DNA of 12,597 nucleotides from JBFXAN01 sp050184225 (GCA_050184225.1 JBFXAN010000186.1:1-12597), one strand, 5' to 3'. Positions 1 to 7,530 are shown, counted from the first letter of the stretch. Program-made: numbers and translations. The notes: generated from the letters alone by a model not told the origin.

Positions 1-1
1 A

Positions 2-145
2 GCCGGCTTCTATGTCCCACCCGCTCCCGCCGGACGCCCTGCCGCCCAATCAAACGATGTCTTCGTCGACGAACGCGGCCTCATCTACCTCACCGACCGC
101 TGGGGCGGCGGTCTCGACATCCTCGAATTCGAAGGGAGCCGCTAG
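2..145 (+). CDS. C-terminal end of a probable LVIVD/beta-propeller-type repeat protein (5' partial)
   Basis: The frame from base 2 is open to a TAG at 143-145 and gives 47 residues; the start lies off the left edge. The tail contains NDVFVDERGLIYLTDRWGGG followed by LDILEF and a short end. An Asn-Asp-Val-x-Val-Asp-x-Arg-Gly-hydrophobic-Tyr-x-x-Asp-Arg pattern closing with a Leu-Asp-Ile-Leu strand looks like the last blade of a propeller or LVIVD-repeat protein. This is recall of family style from a short fragment, so the name is tentative. Codon use is C-ending (ctc, atc, acc, gac), as in the aldo/keto reductase region. The gene converges on the S9 peptidase with only 13 nt between stop codons and no visible terminator hairpin. 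No function can be assigned from 47 residues. Confidence 0.6.
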   Translation, partial: AGFYVPPAPAGRPAAQSNDVFVDERGLIYLTDRWGGGLDILEFEGSR

Positions 146-158
146 TGTAGCGTCGCGC

Positions 159-2435
159 TCAGGCGAACAGCTCGCCGAGCAACGCGGGGTCGATCGCGAT
201 GGGGGCGGGGCGCTCGGTGGGTGGCTGCGTGCCCATCAGCTCGCGCACCAGGAAGTCCCAGCAGCGCTTGCGGACGTAGGCCAGGCAGTCGATGTATGTG
301 TGCTCGGCCCCGGGCACGATCAGCAGCTCGAAGTCCTTGTCGGCGGCGATGAGCCGGTCGGCCAGCCGCAGCGTGTGGTCCGGATGGACCTGGTCGTCCA
401 TTTCGCCGTGGATGAGCAGCAGCGTGCCCGCCAATCGGTCCGCGATGTCCACGTTGGAGGCCCGGGTCCAGGCCCCGGGGTTGTCCGCGCCGTCGTAGGC
501 CTCCACGAAGCCCAGGTTGAAATAGCGGGCGTCGTGCGAGCCGGAGAGGGCGACGCCGGCCTTGTACACCTCGGGGAAGTCCAGCATCGCCCGCACGGTG
601 GCGAACCCGCCGCCGGAATGGCCGAACGCGCCCACCCGGTCCAGGTCCATCCACGGCCGGGACCGGGCCAGCTGCTGCAGAGCCGCGACATGGTCGGCCA
701 GGCAGCCCGCGTCGGCCAGGTGGCCGTAGGAAGCGTCGTGGAAGGACTTGCTTTGCCCTGGGGTGCCTCGCCCGTCCATCGCCACCACGACGAACCCGAG
801 CGCTGCGATCGGTTCCGCGTCGAGGCCCATCCCGCCGGGGTCGAAGCACGGCTCGACCCGGGTGACGTTCGGGCCGGGGTAGACGCTGTCTACCACCGGG
901 TAGCGCTGGGCGGGGTCGAACCCCCGCGGCCGGTACAGTACCCCGTAGATGTCCGTCACCCCGTCGGCCGCCTTGACCCGGAACCGCTCCGGTGGTGTCC
1001 AGCCGGTGGCGGTGAGCTTGGTGATGTCGGCGCGCTCCAACTCGACCAGCACCCGCCCGGCCCAGTCACGTACGCGGGACACCGGCGGGGTGTCGACCGT
1101 GGAGGCGGAGTCGATGAAGTACGACTCGTTGTCCGGCATGGTGACGATGTGGTCCAGCTCGTCGTCGGTGACCTTGGCGAAGCCGGAGCCGTCCAGACTG
1201 ACCCGGCACACCGTGCGTCGGTACGGATCCTCCTCGACCAGCCCGGAGGCGGTGAAGTACACCACCCGCTCCGCCTCGTCGACGTGCAGGATCTGCCGCA
1301 CCGCCCACTGCCCGGACGTCACCTGTCCAAGCAGCGCGCTGGTGCGCAGATCGTACCGGTACAGGTGGCCCCAGCCGTCCCGCTGCGAGTACCACAGCAC
1401 CTCCTCGGCCAGCACCCGCACGATCGGCGGCTCGTTCATCCACTGGTTGGGCTCCACACGGGTGGCCCCGGTCTCGCTGAGCACAGTCGTGACCTCGCCC
1501 GTGGCCGGTTCCAGCCGGTGCAGGGTGAGTGTGTGCAGGTCGCGGGGCCGGCTGAGGTAGTACACGGCCGAGCCGTCCGCAGCCCACCACGCCCACTTGC
1601 TCATGATCGGCGACGACTGCGGCATCAGCAGCGGCTCGGCCTGCGCGCGGACCACCGTGCCCTCGGCGACGTCCAGTACGACCAGCTCGGCCCGCGGCAT
1701 GGTCTCGTCCCCGGCATAGGCATACCGCTGGGTGTGCAGCAGGGGCGCGCCGCCGTCGGCGGGCCTGGCCTCCACGAGGTGGGTCTGCCGGACGCCGCGC
1801 TCATCCGTCCGATGCGCCAGCACCTTCGTCGAGTCGGGCGACCAGGCCACCGCCGGCGGCAGGTGCGGCAGGCCGAACTTACGCAGCAGGGTGCCGTTGC
1901 TCGTGGAGTCCGGGCCGGAGCCGTACCGGTAGTCGGGCTCGCCGTCGGTGGTCAGCGCCCACTCGCGGCCATCGGCCGGCGATCGCGCCCACAGGTCGTG
2001 CCCCCGCTGAGACACCGCGACCTTCTTGTTGGGTGACGGCACCTCCAGCGGATTGCCCGGCGGCGTGAACTCGGCCCGCTCGCAGGCGTAGCTGTCAAGG
2101 CGGCAGCGCCAATGCTCGCCGAACGCGTCGAACGCCACGGCGTTCCCGGCCGGCTCGATCGCCATGAACGGCAAGGCCCCAGGGTCGACCGGTTGCCTCG
2201 AGGCGGCGGCGAGCGCGGCGGCGAGCCGGGCGTGGTCGAAGGCCGGCTCGCGGGTGCCGGCCGCCGGGTCGACCATCACGAACCGCCTGCCGGCGCCATC
2301 GCTCACCGAGTACCAGAAACGTGCGCCTCCCTCGATCCACTGCGGCCTGACCTTGTCGCCGATGACGAGCTCGCCGGGGCGGGCTGGTCGGCGGAGGAGT
2401 TGCTCCGCGGCCTGGTAGTCCTCAGTGGTGCTCAT
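159..2435 (-). CDS. S9 family serine peptidase, dipeptidyl peptidase IV-like
   Basis: Encodes 758 aa. I chose the ATG at 2435 because an AGGAAGGA Shine-Dalgarno sequence lies 8 nt upstream (2444-2451); the open frame continues further upstream but only overlaps the neighbouring gene. The N-terminal part, roughly residues 90-490, has beta-propeller features of the DPPIV_N type (AWSPDSTKV, WGHLYRYD). The C-terminal part, about 555-750, is an alpha/beta hydrolase. The catalytic triad is readable: Ser607 in GHSGGG, Asp680 in HGEMDDQVHP and His712 in GAEHTYID. The 73- and 32-residue spacings are close to the family pattern. Such enzymes cleave peptides from the N-terminus, often after X-Pro. No signal peptide is visible, so it is probably cytoplasmic. 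I could not find the D-W-x-Y-E-E motif that binds the substrate amino terminus in classical DPP IV, so the exact specificity is open. It lies 68 nt downstream of the DDN-like gene on the same strand and is probably co-transcribed. Leucine is often CTG here, unlike the CTC-dominated plus-strand neighbours. Confidence 0.93.
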   Translation of the reverse strand: MSTTEDYQAAEQLLRRPARPGELVIGDKVRPQWIEGGARFWYSVSDGAGRRFVMVDPAAGTREPAFDHARLAAALAAASRQPVDPGALPFMAIEPAGNAVAFDAFGEHWRCRLDSYACERAEFTPPGNPLEVPSPNKKVAVSQRGHDLWARSPADGREWALTTDGEPDYRYGSGPDSTSNGTLLRKFGLPHLPPAVAWSPDSTKVLAHRTDERGVRQTHLVEARPADGGAPLLHTQRYAYAGDETMPRAELVVLDVAEGTVVRAQAEPLLMPQSSPIMSKWAWWAADGSAVYYLSRPRDLHTLTLHRLEPATGEVTTVLSETGATRVEPNQWMNEPPIVRVLAEEVLWYSQRDGWGHLYRYDLRTSALLGQVTSGQWAVRQILHVDEAERVVYFTASGLVEEDPYRRTVCRVSLDGSGFAKVTDDELDHIVTMPDNESYFIDSASTVDTPPVSRVRDWAGRVLVELERADITKLTATGWTPPERFRVKAADGVTDIYGVLYRPRGFDPAQRYPVVDSVYPGPNVTRVEPCFDPGGMGLDAEPIAALGFVVVAMDGRGTPGQSKSFHDASYGHLADAGCLADHVAALQQLARSRPWMDLDRVGAFGHSGGGFATVRAMLDFPEVYKAGVALSGSHDARYFNLGFVEAYDGADNPGAWTRASNVDIADRLAGTLLLIHGEMDDQVHPDHTLRLADRLIAADKDFELLIVPGAEHTYIDCLAYVRKRCWDFLVRELMGTQPPTERPAPIAIDPALLGELFA

Positions 2436-2503
2436 TCGTTTTGTCCTTCCTCGATGTTGGCCTTGGGCATGGACACAACACGAGAACCAGCCCATTTGCA
2501 ATC

Positions 2504-2938
2504 CTACGTCGCCCGGCGGTCGAGCCGAATCACCGGAATCGTCCGTCGGAGCCTGCGCTCGTACTCCGCGAAGATCGGGAACCGTGCCGCCTGCCGCGCA
2601 AAGATCGCGCCCCGCTCCTCTCCATGTAGCTCGGTTGCGTGCACCGCGATGCTCTCGGTCCCCTTCTCGATGATGATGTCCGGATGCGCGACGATGTTGT
2701 AGTACCAGGCCGGATGCCGCTCGCTGCCGTGCGCCGACGCAAAGACGTACAGCGTCTCGCCATCCGGCAGGCACCGCATCGGCACCACGTGCTCCTTGCC
2801 GCTCCGCGCGCCGATCGTGTGAATCAGCAGCATCGGCGGCGGATCAGGATACGGCGCCGGCACCTCGCCTCTATTCGCGCGAAACTCAGCAATCACCTCT
2901 GCATTCGTATCCGGTACCCGCTTTGAATCGGTCGTCAT
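2504..2938 (-). CDS. DDN-like deazaflavin (F420)-dependent nitroreductase/quinone reductase family protein
   Basis: Encodes 144 aa. The ATG at 2938 is preceded by AAAGGAAC at a good distance; the open frame extends 30 codons further upstream without family-like sequence. The conserved stretch of the F420H2-dependent nitroreductase/quinone reductase family (PF04075 type) is present: HTIGARSGKEHVVPM at residues 40-54, then a Leu-Tyr-Val-Phe-Ala-Ser strand, HPAWYYN at 75-81 and AHPD at 84-87. Members transfer hydride from F420H2 to quinones or nitro compounds, and are best known from mycobacterial Ddn. The length is typical of the family. Whether this member uses F420 or another cofactor is inferred from the family. 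It is the first gene of a probable two-gene minus-strand transcript with the S9 peptidase, and is divergent from the aldo/keto reductase operon across 214 nt. Confidence 0.87.
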   Translation of the reverse strand: MTTDSKRVPDTNAEVIAEFRANRGEVPAPYPDPPPMLLIHTIGARSGKEHVVPMRCLPDGETLYVFASAHGSERHPAWYYNIVAHPDIIIEKGTESIAVHATELHGEERGAIFARQAARFPIFAEYERRLRRTIPVIRLDRRAT

Positions 2939-3152
2939 GAGTGTTCCTTTCTGTGCGACGCCGGCAGTCCGCCACAATTTGGGGTCGGTGGCCCGGCGCA
3001 TCAACGTCCTAGGTCGAGTGTCTCCCACGATCCTGCCGTCGCACCTGTCCCGCAGTTCAGAACCCCGCTGGCCGTTCGCCCAGGCCGGATCCCCTCGCGG
3101 CCCGCTCCTGCGCTATACTCCCGTCGCAACGTGAGAACGAAGGGACAACGCG
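2939..3152. other. Divergent intergenic region between the DDN-like gene and the aldo/keto reductase operon
   Basis: This 214-nt stretch has no convincing coding content. It holds the ribosome binding sites of both flanking genes (AAAGGAAC on the minus strand; AAGGGA at 3140-3145 on the plus strand) and must carry promoters for both directions. Only one plausible -10 hexamer stands out, TATACT at 3114-3119 on the plus strand. I see no strong inverted repeat or operator. Confidence 0.5.
3114..3119 (+). promoter_or_regulatory. Candidate -10 element (TATACT) for the aldo/keto reductase operon
   Basis: TATACT matches the sigma-70 -10 consensus at five of six positions in an otherwise very GC-rich region. 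It sits 33 nt upstream of the ATG, implying a leader of roughly 25 nt. The hexamer 17 nt upstream does not resemble TTGACA, so this is a single-box prediction. Confidence 0.35.
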
Positions 3153-4076
3153 ATGGCAGACCTACCAACCCGCACCCTCGGCCGCACCGGCCTCGAAGTC
3201 ACCGCCCTCGGCTACGGCGCGATGGAGCTCCGCGGCGCGCCCCGCGGACGCGACATCACCCCCGACCAGGCTCAGACCGTCCTCAACGCCGTCCTCGACC
3301 AGGGCATCACCTTCATCGACACCTCGATCGACTACGGCCAGAGCGAGGAACTGATCGGCCGCTTCATCGCCGGCCGTCGCTCCAACTTCATCCTCGCCTC
3401 CAAGTGCGGCTGTCTCGTCGGTGCCGCACCCGCCCCGCCCGGCGAACGCAACCCGCATATCTTCACCCGCGAGAACATCATCGCCGGCGTCAACCAGAGT
3501 CTCGCCCGCATGAAGACCGACTACCTCGACGTGCTCCAATTCCACGCCTCCCCCTCGAAGCAGACCCTCGAAGAGCACGACGCCATCCAGACCGTGCTCG
3601 ACCTCAAGCGCGAGGGCAAGGTCCGCTTCATCGGCATGTCCTCCACTCTCCCCAACATCGAGAACCACATCGACATGGGCGTCTTCGACGCCTTCCAGAT
3701 CCCCTACTCCGCCCTCCAGCGCGAGCATGAGGACGTCATCACCCGCGCCGCCCGCGCCGGCGCCGGCATCATCATCCGCGGCGGCGTCGCCCGCGGCGGT
3801 CCCGCCGACGACAAGCAGCGCGACGACGCCCTCGAGCTCTGGCAGAAGGCCCAGCTCGACGACCTCCTCGACGACATCTCCCGGATGGAGTTCATGCTCC
3901 GCTTCACCCTCTCCCACCCCGACCTCCACACAACCATCGTCGGCACGATCAACCCCCAACACCTCCAGGACAACCTCAACGCCGCCCGCAAGGGACCGCT
4001 CCCGCCGGACCTCTACGAAGAGGCGAAGCGCCGCCTCGCCGCCGCCGGGGCCGCACCAGCAGGAGCGTCCGCATGA
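3153..4076 (+). CDS. Aldo/keto reductase
   Basis: Encodes 307 aa from ATG, with AAGGGA 7 nt upstream (3140-3145). It starts with the usual R-T-L-G-R-T-G-L-E-V strand and TALGYGAMELRG. The AKR catalytic tetrad is visible: Asp56 and Tyr61 in FIDTSIDYGQSEE, Lys84 in LASKCG, and His131 in LQFHASPS. The C-terminal TIVGTINPQHLQDNL (261-275) is the NADP-binding segment. The fold is a TIM barrel and the reaction is NAD(P)H-linked carbonyl/alcohol interconversion. The substrate cannot be read from the sequence. The stop overlaps the start of the next gene in ATGA, so translational coupling with the 6PGDH-like enzyme is likely. Codon use is strongly C-ending, which makes the plus strand very pyrimidine-rich here. 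Confidence 0.95.
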   Translation: MADLPTRTLGRTGLEVTALGYGAMELRGAPRGRDITPDQAQTVLNAVLDQGITFIDTSIDYGQSEELIGRFIAGRRSNFILASKCGCLVGAAPAPPGERNPHIFTRENIIAGVNQSLARMKTDYLDVLQFHASPSKQTLEEHDAIQTVLDLKREGKVRFIGMSSTLPNIENHIDMGVFDAFQIPYSALQREHEDVITRAARAGAGIIIRGGVARGGPADDKQRDDALELWQKAQLDDLLDDISRMEFMLRFTLSHPDLHTTIVGTINPQHLQDNLNAARKGPLPPDLYEEAKRRLAAAGAAPAGASA

Positions 4077-4972
4077 CCGCGCAAACCATCGGCATCCTCA
4101 GCCCCGGCGACATGGGCGCCGCCATCGGCGCGATGCTTCACGCCGCCGGCCTCGATGTCGTCACCTGCCTCGACGGCCGCAGCGACCTCACCCGCCTCCG
4201 CGCCCAGGAAGCCGGCTTCCGCGACCTCCCCACCCTCGACGCCCTCGTCTCCGAAGCAGATCTAATCCTGTCCGTCCTCGTCCCCGCCGAGGCGCTGCCC
4301 CTCGCCGAACGCATCGCCGAAAGCCTCACCCGCACCGGCGCCGCCCCCGTCTACGCCGATTGCAACGCCATCGCCCCGCAGACCGTCGCCACAATCGACG
4401 GCCTGATCACCGCCACCGGCGCCACCTTCATCGACGCCGGCATCATCGGCGGCCCGCCCAAGCCCGGCAGCAACACCCGCATCTACTGCAGCGGCCCCGA
4501 CACCGCTCCCCTCGAAGCCCTCCGCGCATCCGGCCTCGACATCCGCACTGTCGGCCCGTCAATCGGCCAGGCATCCGGCCTCAAGATGGTCTACGCCGCC
4601 TCCACCAAAGGCACCACCGCCCTCTGGACCGAGCTCCTCATCGCCGCCCGCGCCCTCGGCCTCGACGACGCCCTCATGGCCGAGTTCGCCATCAGCCGCT
4701 CCGGCGTCGCCCAGCAGCACATCCAATCGATCCCCTCCATGCCCCGCCGCGCCCGCCGCTGGGTCGGCGAGATGGAAGAGATCGCCGCAACCTTCCAAGC
4801 CCTCGGCCTCACCCCCCGCATCCTCCAGGGCGCCGCCGACATCTACCGCCTCATCGGCGACACCCCCCTCGCCACCCAAACCTCCCGCCAACCGGACCCA
4901 CCCCTCGACACCATCCTCACCACCCTCACTGATCACCTTCGCCGCGAACTCCCCGCCCGCTCCGGTGATTAG
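4073..4972 (+). CDS. NAD(P)-dependent oxidoreductase, 6-phosphogluconate/3-hydroxyisobutyrate dehydrogenase-like, DUF1932-type C-terminus
   Basis: Encodes 299 aa, starting at an ATG that overlaps the aldo/keto reductase stop by 4 nt. The N-terminal Rossmann domain opens with TIGILSPGDMGAAIGAML (residues 5-22), the G-x-L-x-P-G-D-M-G variant seen in beta-hydroxyacid dehydrogenase relatives. DAGIIGGPPKPG (121-132) occupies the place of the substrate loop, and Lys171 in GQASGLKMVYAAS fits the catalytic lysine. The C-terminal part (about 195-262: HIQSIPSMPRRARRWVGEM, then a Leu-Thr-Pro-Arg motif and DIYR) resembles DUF1932, found in NAD(P)-dependent oxidoreductases of unsettled substrate. The tight coupling to an aldo/keto reductase suggests two sequential oxidoreductions of one carbonyl or sugar-acid compound; this is inference. 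Confidence 0.9.
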   Translation: MTAQTIGILSPGDMGAAIGAMLHAAGLDVVTCLDGRSDLTRLRAQEAGFRDLPTLDALVSEADLILSVLVPAEALPLAERIAESLTRTGAAPVYADCNAIAPQTVATIDGLITATGATFIDAGIIGGPPKPGSNTRIYCSGPDTAPLEALRASGLDIRTVGPSIGQASGLKMVYAASTKGTTALWTELLIAARALGLDDALMAEFAISRSGVAQQHIQSIPSMPRRARRWVGEMEEIAATFQALGLTPRILQGAADIYRLIGDTPLATQTSRQPDPPLDTILTTLTDHLRRELPARSGD

Positions 4973-4993
4973 TATCAATCGACCACCGATAGT

Positions 4994-5038
4994 GCCCTCA
5001 CCCCCGACCCCTCTCCCGCCCGGCGGGAGAGGGGAGCC
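4994..5038 (-). repeat. Palindromic intergenic repeat, copy A (minus orientation)
   Basis: Read on the minus strand, this is a GGCTC lead, a perfect 12-bp stem (5008-5019 with 5023-5034, 3-nt loop), then a G-rich tail ending in GGGGGTGAGGGC. The tail is shared with copies B (5116-5159) and C (7531-7575), and in variant form with copy D (12087-12129). It lies 21 nt after the stop of the 6PGDH-like gene. A terminator role is possible, but there is no T-run. Confidence 0.85.
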
Positions 5039-5115
5039 TAATTCAAGCGTGACCTCCAGCTCGGTGATCGGTACCGAATTGCCGGCTGGCAATACTGGCA
5101 ATCCCGTGCCGATCA

Positions 5116-5159
5116 GGCTCCCCTCTCCCAGGATTGGGAGAGGGGTCGGGGGTGAGGGC
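5116..5159 (+). repeat. Palindromic intergenic repeat, copy B (plus orientation)
   Basis: GGCTC lead, a perfect 11-bp stem (5120-5130 with 5135-5145) around a 4-nt loop, then a G-rich tail reading TCGGGGGTGAGGGC. It has the same stem ends and tail as copy A in the opposite orientation, while the loop sequence differs. It ends 43 nt before the PPOX gene, which has its own separate Shine-Dalgarno sequence. Confidence 0.85.
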
Positions 5160-5202
5160 CGTTTACGCTATCCTTCTCCCAACCCGAACAAGGAGTCCCT
5201 CC

Positions 5203-5640
5203 ATGACCACCGCCCCAACCGCCATGACCCGCGACCAAATCGAAGAGTTCCTCGCACAGCCGCAGAACATCATCGTCGCCGCCATCCGCAAGGACGGCCG
5301 CCCCCAGGTCACCCCCAACTGGTTCTACTGGGACGGAAACCGCTTCTACATCTCCACCACCAAGAGCCGCCAGAAGTACAAGAACCTCCGCCGCGACCCC
5401 CGCGTCCAGCTCGTCCTCGACGAACCCTCCGGCTTCCGCACCCTCCTGATCGACGGCACGACCGAGATCTGGGAAGACCACGAGCGCGGCCTCCCCTTCT
5501 TCAAGAAGATCACCGAGAAGCACACCGGCCGCACCCCCGACGACACCACCCTCCGCGAACGCCTCGAACGCGAAGGCCGCGTCCTCCTCGTGATCACCCC
5601 GGAAAAACCACCGGAGCAATGGACTCGCTGGATGCGCTGA
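5203..5640 (+). CDS. PPOX-class, probably F420-dependent oxidoreductase
   Basis: Encodes 145 aa. The ATG at 5203 has a strong AAGGAG 7 nt upstream (5190-5195). A longer reading from 5134 would start inside repeat B and is rejected; an internal Met8 is possible but lacks a good ribosome site. The protein has the split-barrel flavin-reductase pattern of the pyridoxamine-phosphate-oxidase superfamily: IRKDGRPQVTPNWFYWDG (28-45), FYISTTKSRQKYKNL (48-62), DPRVQLVLDEP (65-75), and a C-terminal LLVITPEKPPEQW (128-140). This arrangement is typical of the Rv1155-like F420-binding group. Use of F420 rather than FMN is inferred. The substrate is unknown. It lies 81 nt upstream of ilvD on the same strand and may be co-transcribed with it, though no functional link is known to me. 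Confidence 0.88.
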   Translation: MTTAPTAMTRDQIEEFLAQPQNIIVAAIRKDGRPQVTPNWFYWDGNRFYISTTKSRQKYKNLRRDPRVQLVLDEPSGFRTLLIDGTTEIWEDHERGLPFFKKITEKHTGRTPDDTTLRERLEREGRVLLVITPEKPPEQWTRWMR

Positions 5641-5721
5641 CCGGACCGTCTCCTGGGTGCGTTGCCCGCTGAGGCGGTACGCTGGAGACAACACACCTCA
5701 GCACTTCTGGAGCCGTCTCCC

Positions 5722-7416
5722 ATGCGTAGTGATGTCATCAAGAAGGGGTTCGATCGCGCTCCCCACCGTTCGCTGCTCCGAGCCACCGGCGTGATCCGTG
5801 AATCCGGTGACTTCGACAGGCCCTTCATCGCCGTCGTCAACTCCTACGTCGACATCATCCCCGGCCACGCCCACCTCCAGGCGGTCGGACGGTTGGTCAA
5901 AGACGCCGTCCGTGCCGCCGGCGGCGTGCCCTTCGAGTTCAACACGATCGGTGTCGACGACGGCATCGCCATGGGCCACCTCGGCATGAAATACTCCCTG
6001 CCCAGCCGGGAATTGATCGCCGACTGCGTCGAGACGGTGGTCGCCGCCCACCAGTTCGACGGCATGATCTGCATCCCCAACTGCGACAAGATCGTCCCCG
6101 GCATGCTGATGGCCGCCATGCGGCTGGATATCCCGACGATCTTCGTCTCCGGCGGCCCGATGCGCGCCGGTCGTCTGCCGGACGGTCGCGCCGTCGACCT
6201 GATCTCCGTCTTCGAGGGCGTCGGCGCCGTCAGCACCGGCAAGATGGGCGCCTCCGAATTGCAAACCCTCGAAGAACTCGCCTGTCCGAGCTGCGGCTCC
6301 TGCTCCGGTATGTTCACCGCCAACTCGATGAACTGCCTCTCGGAAGCCCTTGGCATGGCCCTGCCGGGCAACGGTACCATCCTCGCGCAGTCACCCGAGC
6401 GTGATCATCTCTACCAGCGGGCCGCTGCCCAACTTCTCCGCCTGATCGAGGCCGACCTTACCCCGCGCCGAATCGTTAATGCCGCCTCGATCGACAACGC
6501 CTTCGCGCTCGACATGGCGATGGGTGGCTCGACCAACACGGTGTTGCATACGATCGCCATCGCCCGCGAGGCCGGGATCGACTATCCTCTGAGCCGGCTC
6601 AATGAACTGGCAGCGCGCGTGCCCTGCATCTGCAAGGTCGCGCCCGCCGACCCCACCGTCCACATCGAGGACGTCGACGCCGCTGGCGGTATCTCCACCA
6701 TCCTCAAGGAGATCGCCCGTCGCCCCGGCGCCCTCGACCTGGACCGCCCGACCGTCACCCTCGACACGCTGGGCGAGAACATCGCCGCCGCCGCCCCGCC
6801 CGACGGGCGCGTGATCCGAGGCGTCGATGCCCCCTTCACCGAGCGCGGCGGCCTCGCCGTCCTCTACGGCAACCTCGCCCCCGACGGCGCCGTCGTCAAG
6901 ACGGCCGCCGTCGCGCCGCCGATGCAACAATTCACCGGACCCGCCCGCCTCTACGAGTCGCAGGAGGCGGCGGTCGAGGGCATCCTCACCGGCGAGGTCC
7001 GGGCCGGTGAAGTCGTCGTCATCCGCAACGAAGGCCCGCGCGGTGGACCGGGGATGCAGGAGATGCTCTCACCCACCGCCGCGATCATCGGCCAGGGTCT
7101 GGGCGAGCAGGTCGCCCTGATCACCGATGGCCGCTTCTCCGGTGGCACCCGCGGCGCCTGCATCGGCCACATCTCGCCGGAAGCGGCGGCCGGCGGACCG
7201 ATCGGCGCGTTGCACGATGGCGACCGGATCACGATCGATATCCCGAACGGCCGGCTCGACGTGGACCTCGACGACGCTACCATCCGCGCCCGGCTGGCCG
7301 CCCTCCCGGCATGGCGACCCAGGGTCACTAGCGCCTACCTCCGCCGCTACGCCGCGCTCGTCACCTCCGCCAACACCGGCGCCGTGCTCCGCGACCCCTT
7401 CGATGGCGAGGTGTAA
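5722..7416 (+). CDS. ilvD: Dihydroxy-acid dehydratase
   Basis: Encodes 564 aa. Dehydrates 2,3-dihydroxy-3-methylbutanoate or -pentanoate to the 2-keto acids in valine, isoleucine and leucine synthesis; cytoplasmic Fe-S enzyme. I chose the ATG at 5722 because the protein then begins MRSDVIKKGFDRAPHRSLLR, the family start, with GGAG 9 nt upstream; an in-frame TTG at 5662 would add 20 unrelated residues. Signatures: CDKIVPGM with Cys121, CPSCGSCSGMFTANSMN with Cys188/191/194 (Cys194 in the cluster-ligand position), and LITDGRFSGGTRG near the C-terminus. At the site where the [2Fe-2S] subclass has Cys (P-C-N) this protein has PGHAH (47-51), as in E. coli-type enzymes, so the cluster may be of the [4Fe-4S] type. 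Length is normal. No leader peptide, attenuator or T-box is visible in the 81 nt upstream. Confidence 0.97.
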   Translation: MRSDVIKKGFDRAPHRSLLRATGVIRESGDFDRPFIAVVNSYVDIIPGHAHLQAVGRLVKDAVRAAGGVPFEFNTIGVDDGIAMGHLGMKYSLPSRELIADCVETVVAAHQFDGMICIPNCDKIVPGMLMAAMRLDIPTIFVSGGPMRAGRLPDGRAVDLISVFEGVGAVSTGKMGASELQTLEELACPSCGSCSGMFTANSMNCLSEALGMALPGNGTILAQSPERDHLYQRAAAQLLRLIEADLTPRRIVNAASIDNAFALDMAMGGSTNTVLHTIAIAREAGIDYPLSRLNELAARVPCICKVAPADPTVHIEDVDAAGGISTILKEIARRPGALDLDRPTVTLDTLGENIAAAAPPDGRVIRGVDAPFTERGGLAVLYGNLAPDGAVVKTAAVAPPMQQFTGPARLYESQEAAVEGILTGEVRAGEVVVIRNEGPRGGPGMQEMLSPTAAIIGQGLGEQVALITDGRFSGGTRGACIGHISPEAAAGGPIGALHDGDRITIDIPNGRLDVDLDDATIRARLAALPAWRPRVTSAYLRRYAALVTSANTGAVLRDPFDGEV

Positions 7417-7530
7417 AATCGGTCGCCGCCAAAACGCCAAGACAACACAACAAGATGAGGTACGCTCCCCTCCCTCGGCCCTCCCCGACACCTTGGTGAG
7501 AGGAGTGCCGATCAACCACGGTTGACTGAG

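Larger units (their letters stand above)
4994..5159. repeat. Large composite inverted repeat formed by copies A and B
   Basis: Copy A (4994-5038) and copy B (5116-5159) are near-perfect reverse complements, differing mainly in the loop. Between them, 5065-5074 can pair with 5106-5115 (nine of ten, the odd one a G-T/G-U pair). At the centre ATTGCC (5078-5083) pairs with GGCAAT (5088-5093) around a 4-nt loop. The whole 166 nt can therefore fold as one nested structure with a bulge at 5039-5064. TGGCAAT also occurs twice in the centre. No coding potential is evident. It resembles a small non-autonomous palindromic element rather than a simple terminator. Confidence 0.7.

Noticed and set aside
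12..2036. A 674-codon plus-strand open frame opposite the S9 peptidase
   Set aside because: It is antisense to a gene with an intact catalytic triad and typical length; the translation is Gly/Arg/Val/His-rich without domains. High GC removes stop codons in this frame.
3162..3962. A 266-codon minus-strand open frame opposite the aldo/keto reductase
   Set aside because: The translation is almost only Glu, Val, Gly, Asp and Ala, the mirror image of C-ending codons on the other strand.
3727..4932. A 401-codon plus-strand frame overlapping the AKR and 6PGDH-like genes
   Set aside because: Pro/Arg/His/Ser low-complexity translation and no ribosome site; shadow of the two real genes.
5662..5721. 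Upstream TTG start for ilvD
   Set aside because: The 20 added residues do not belong to the family; the ATG at 5722 gives the standard N-terminus and has GGAG at 9 nt.
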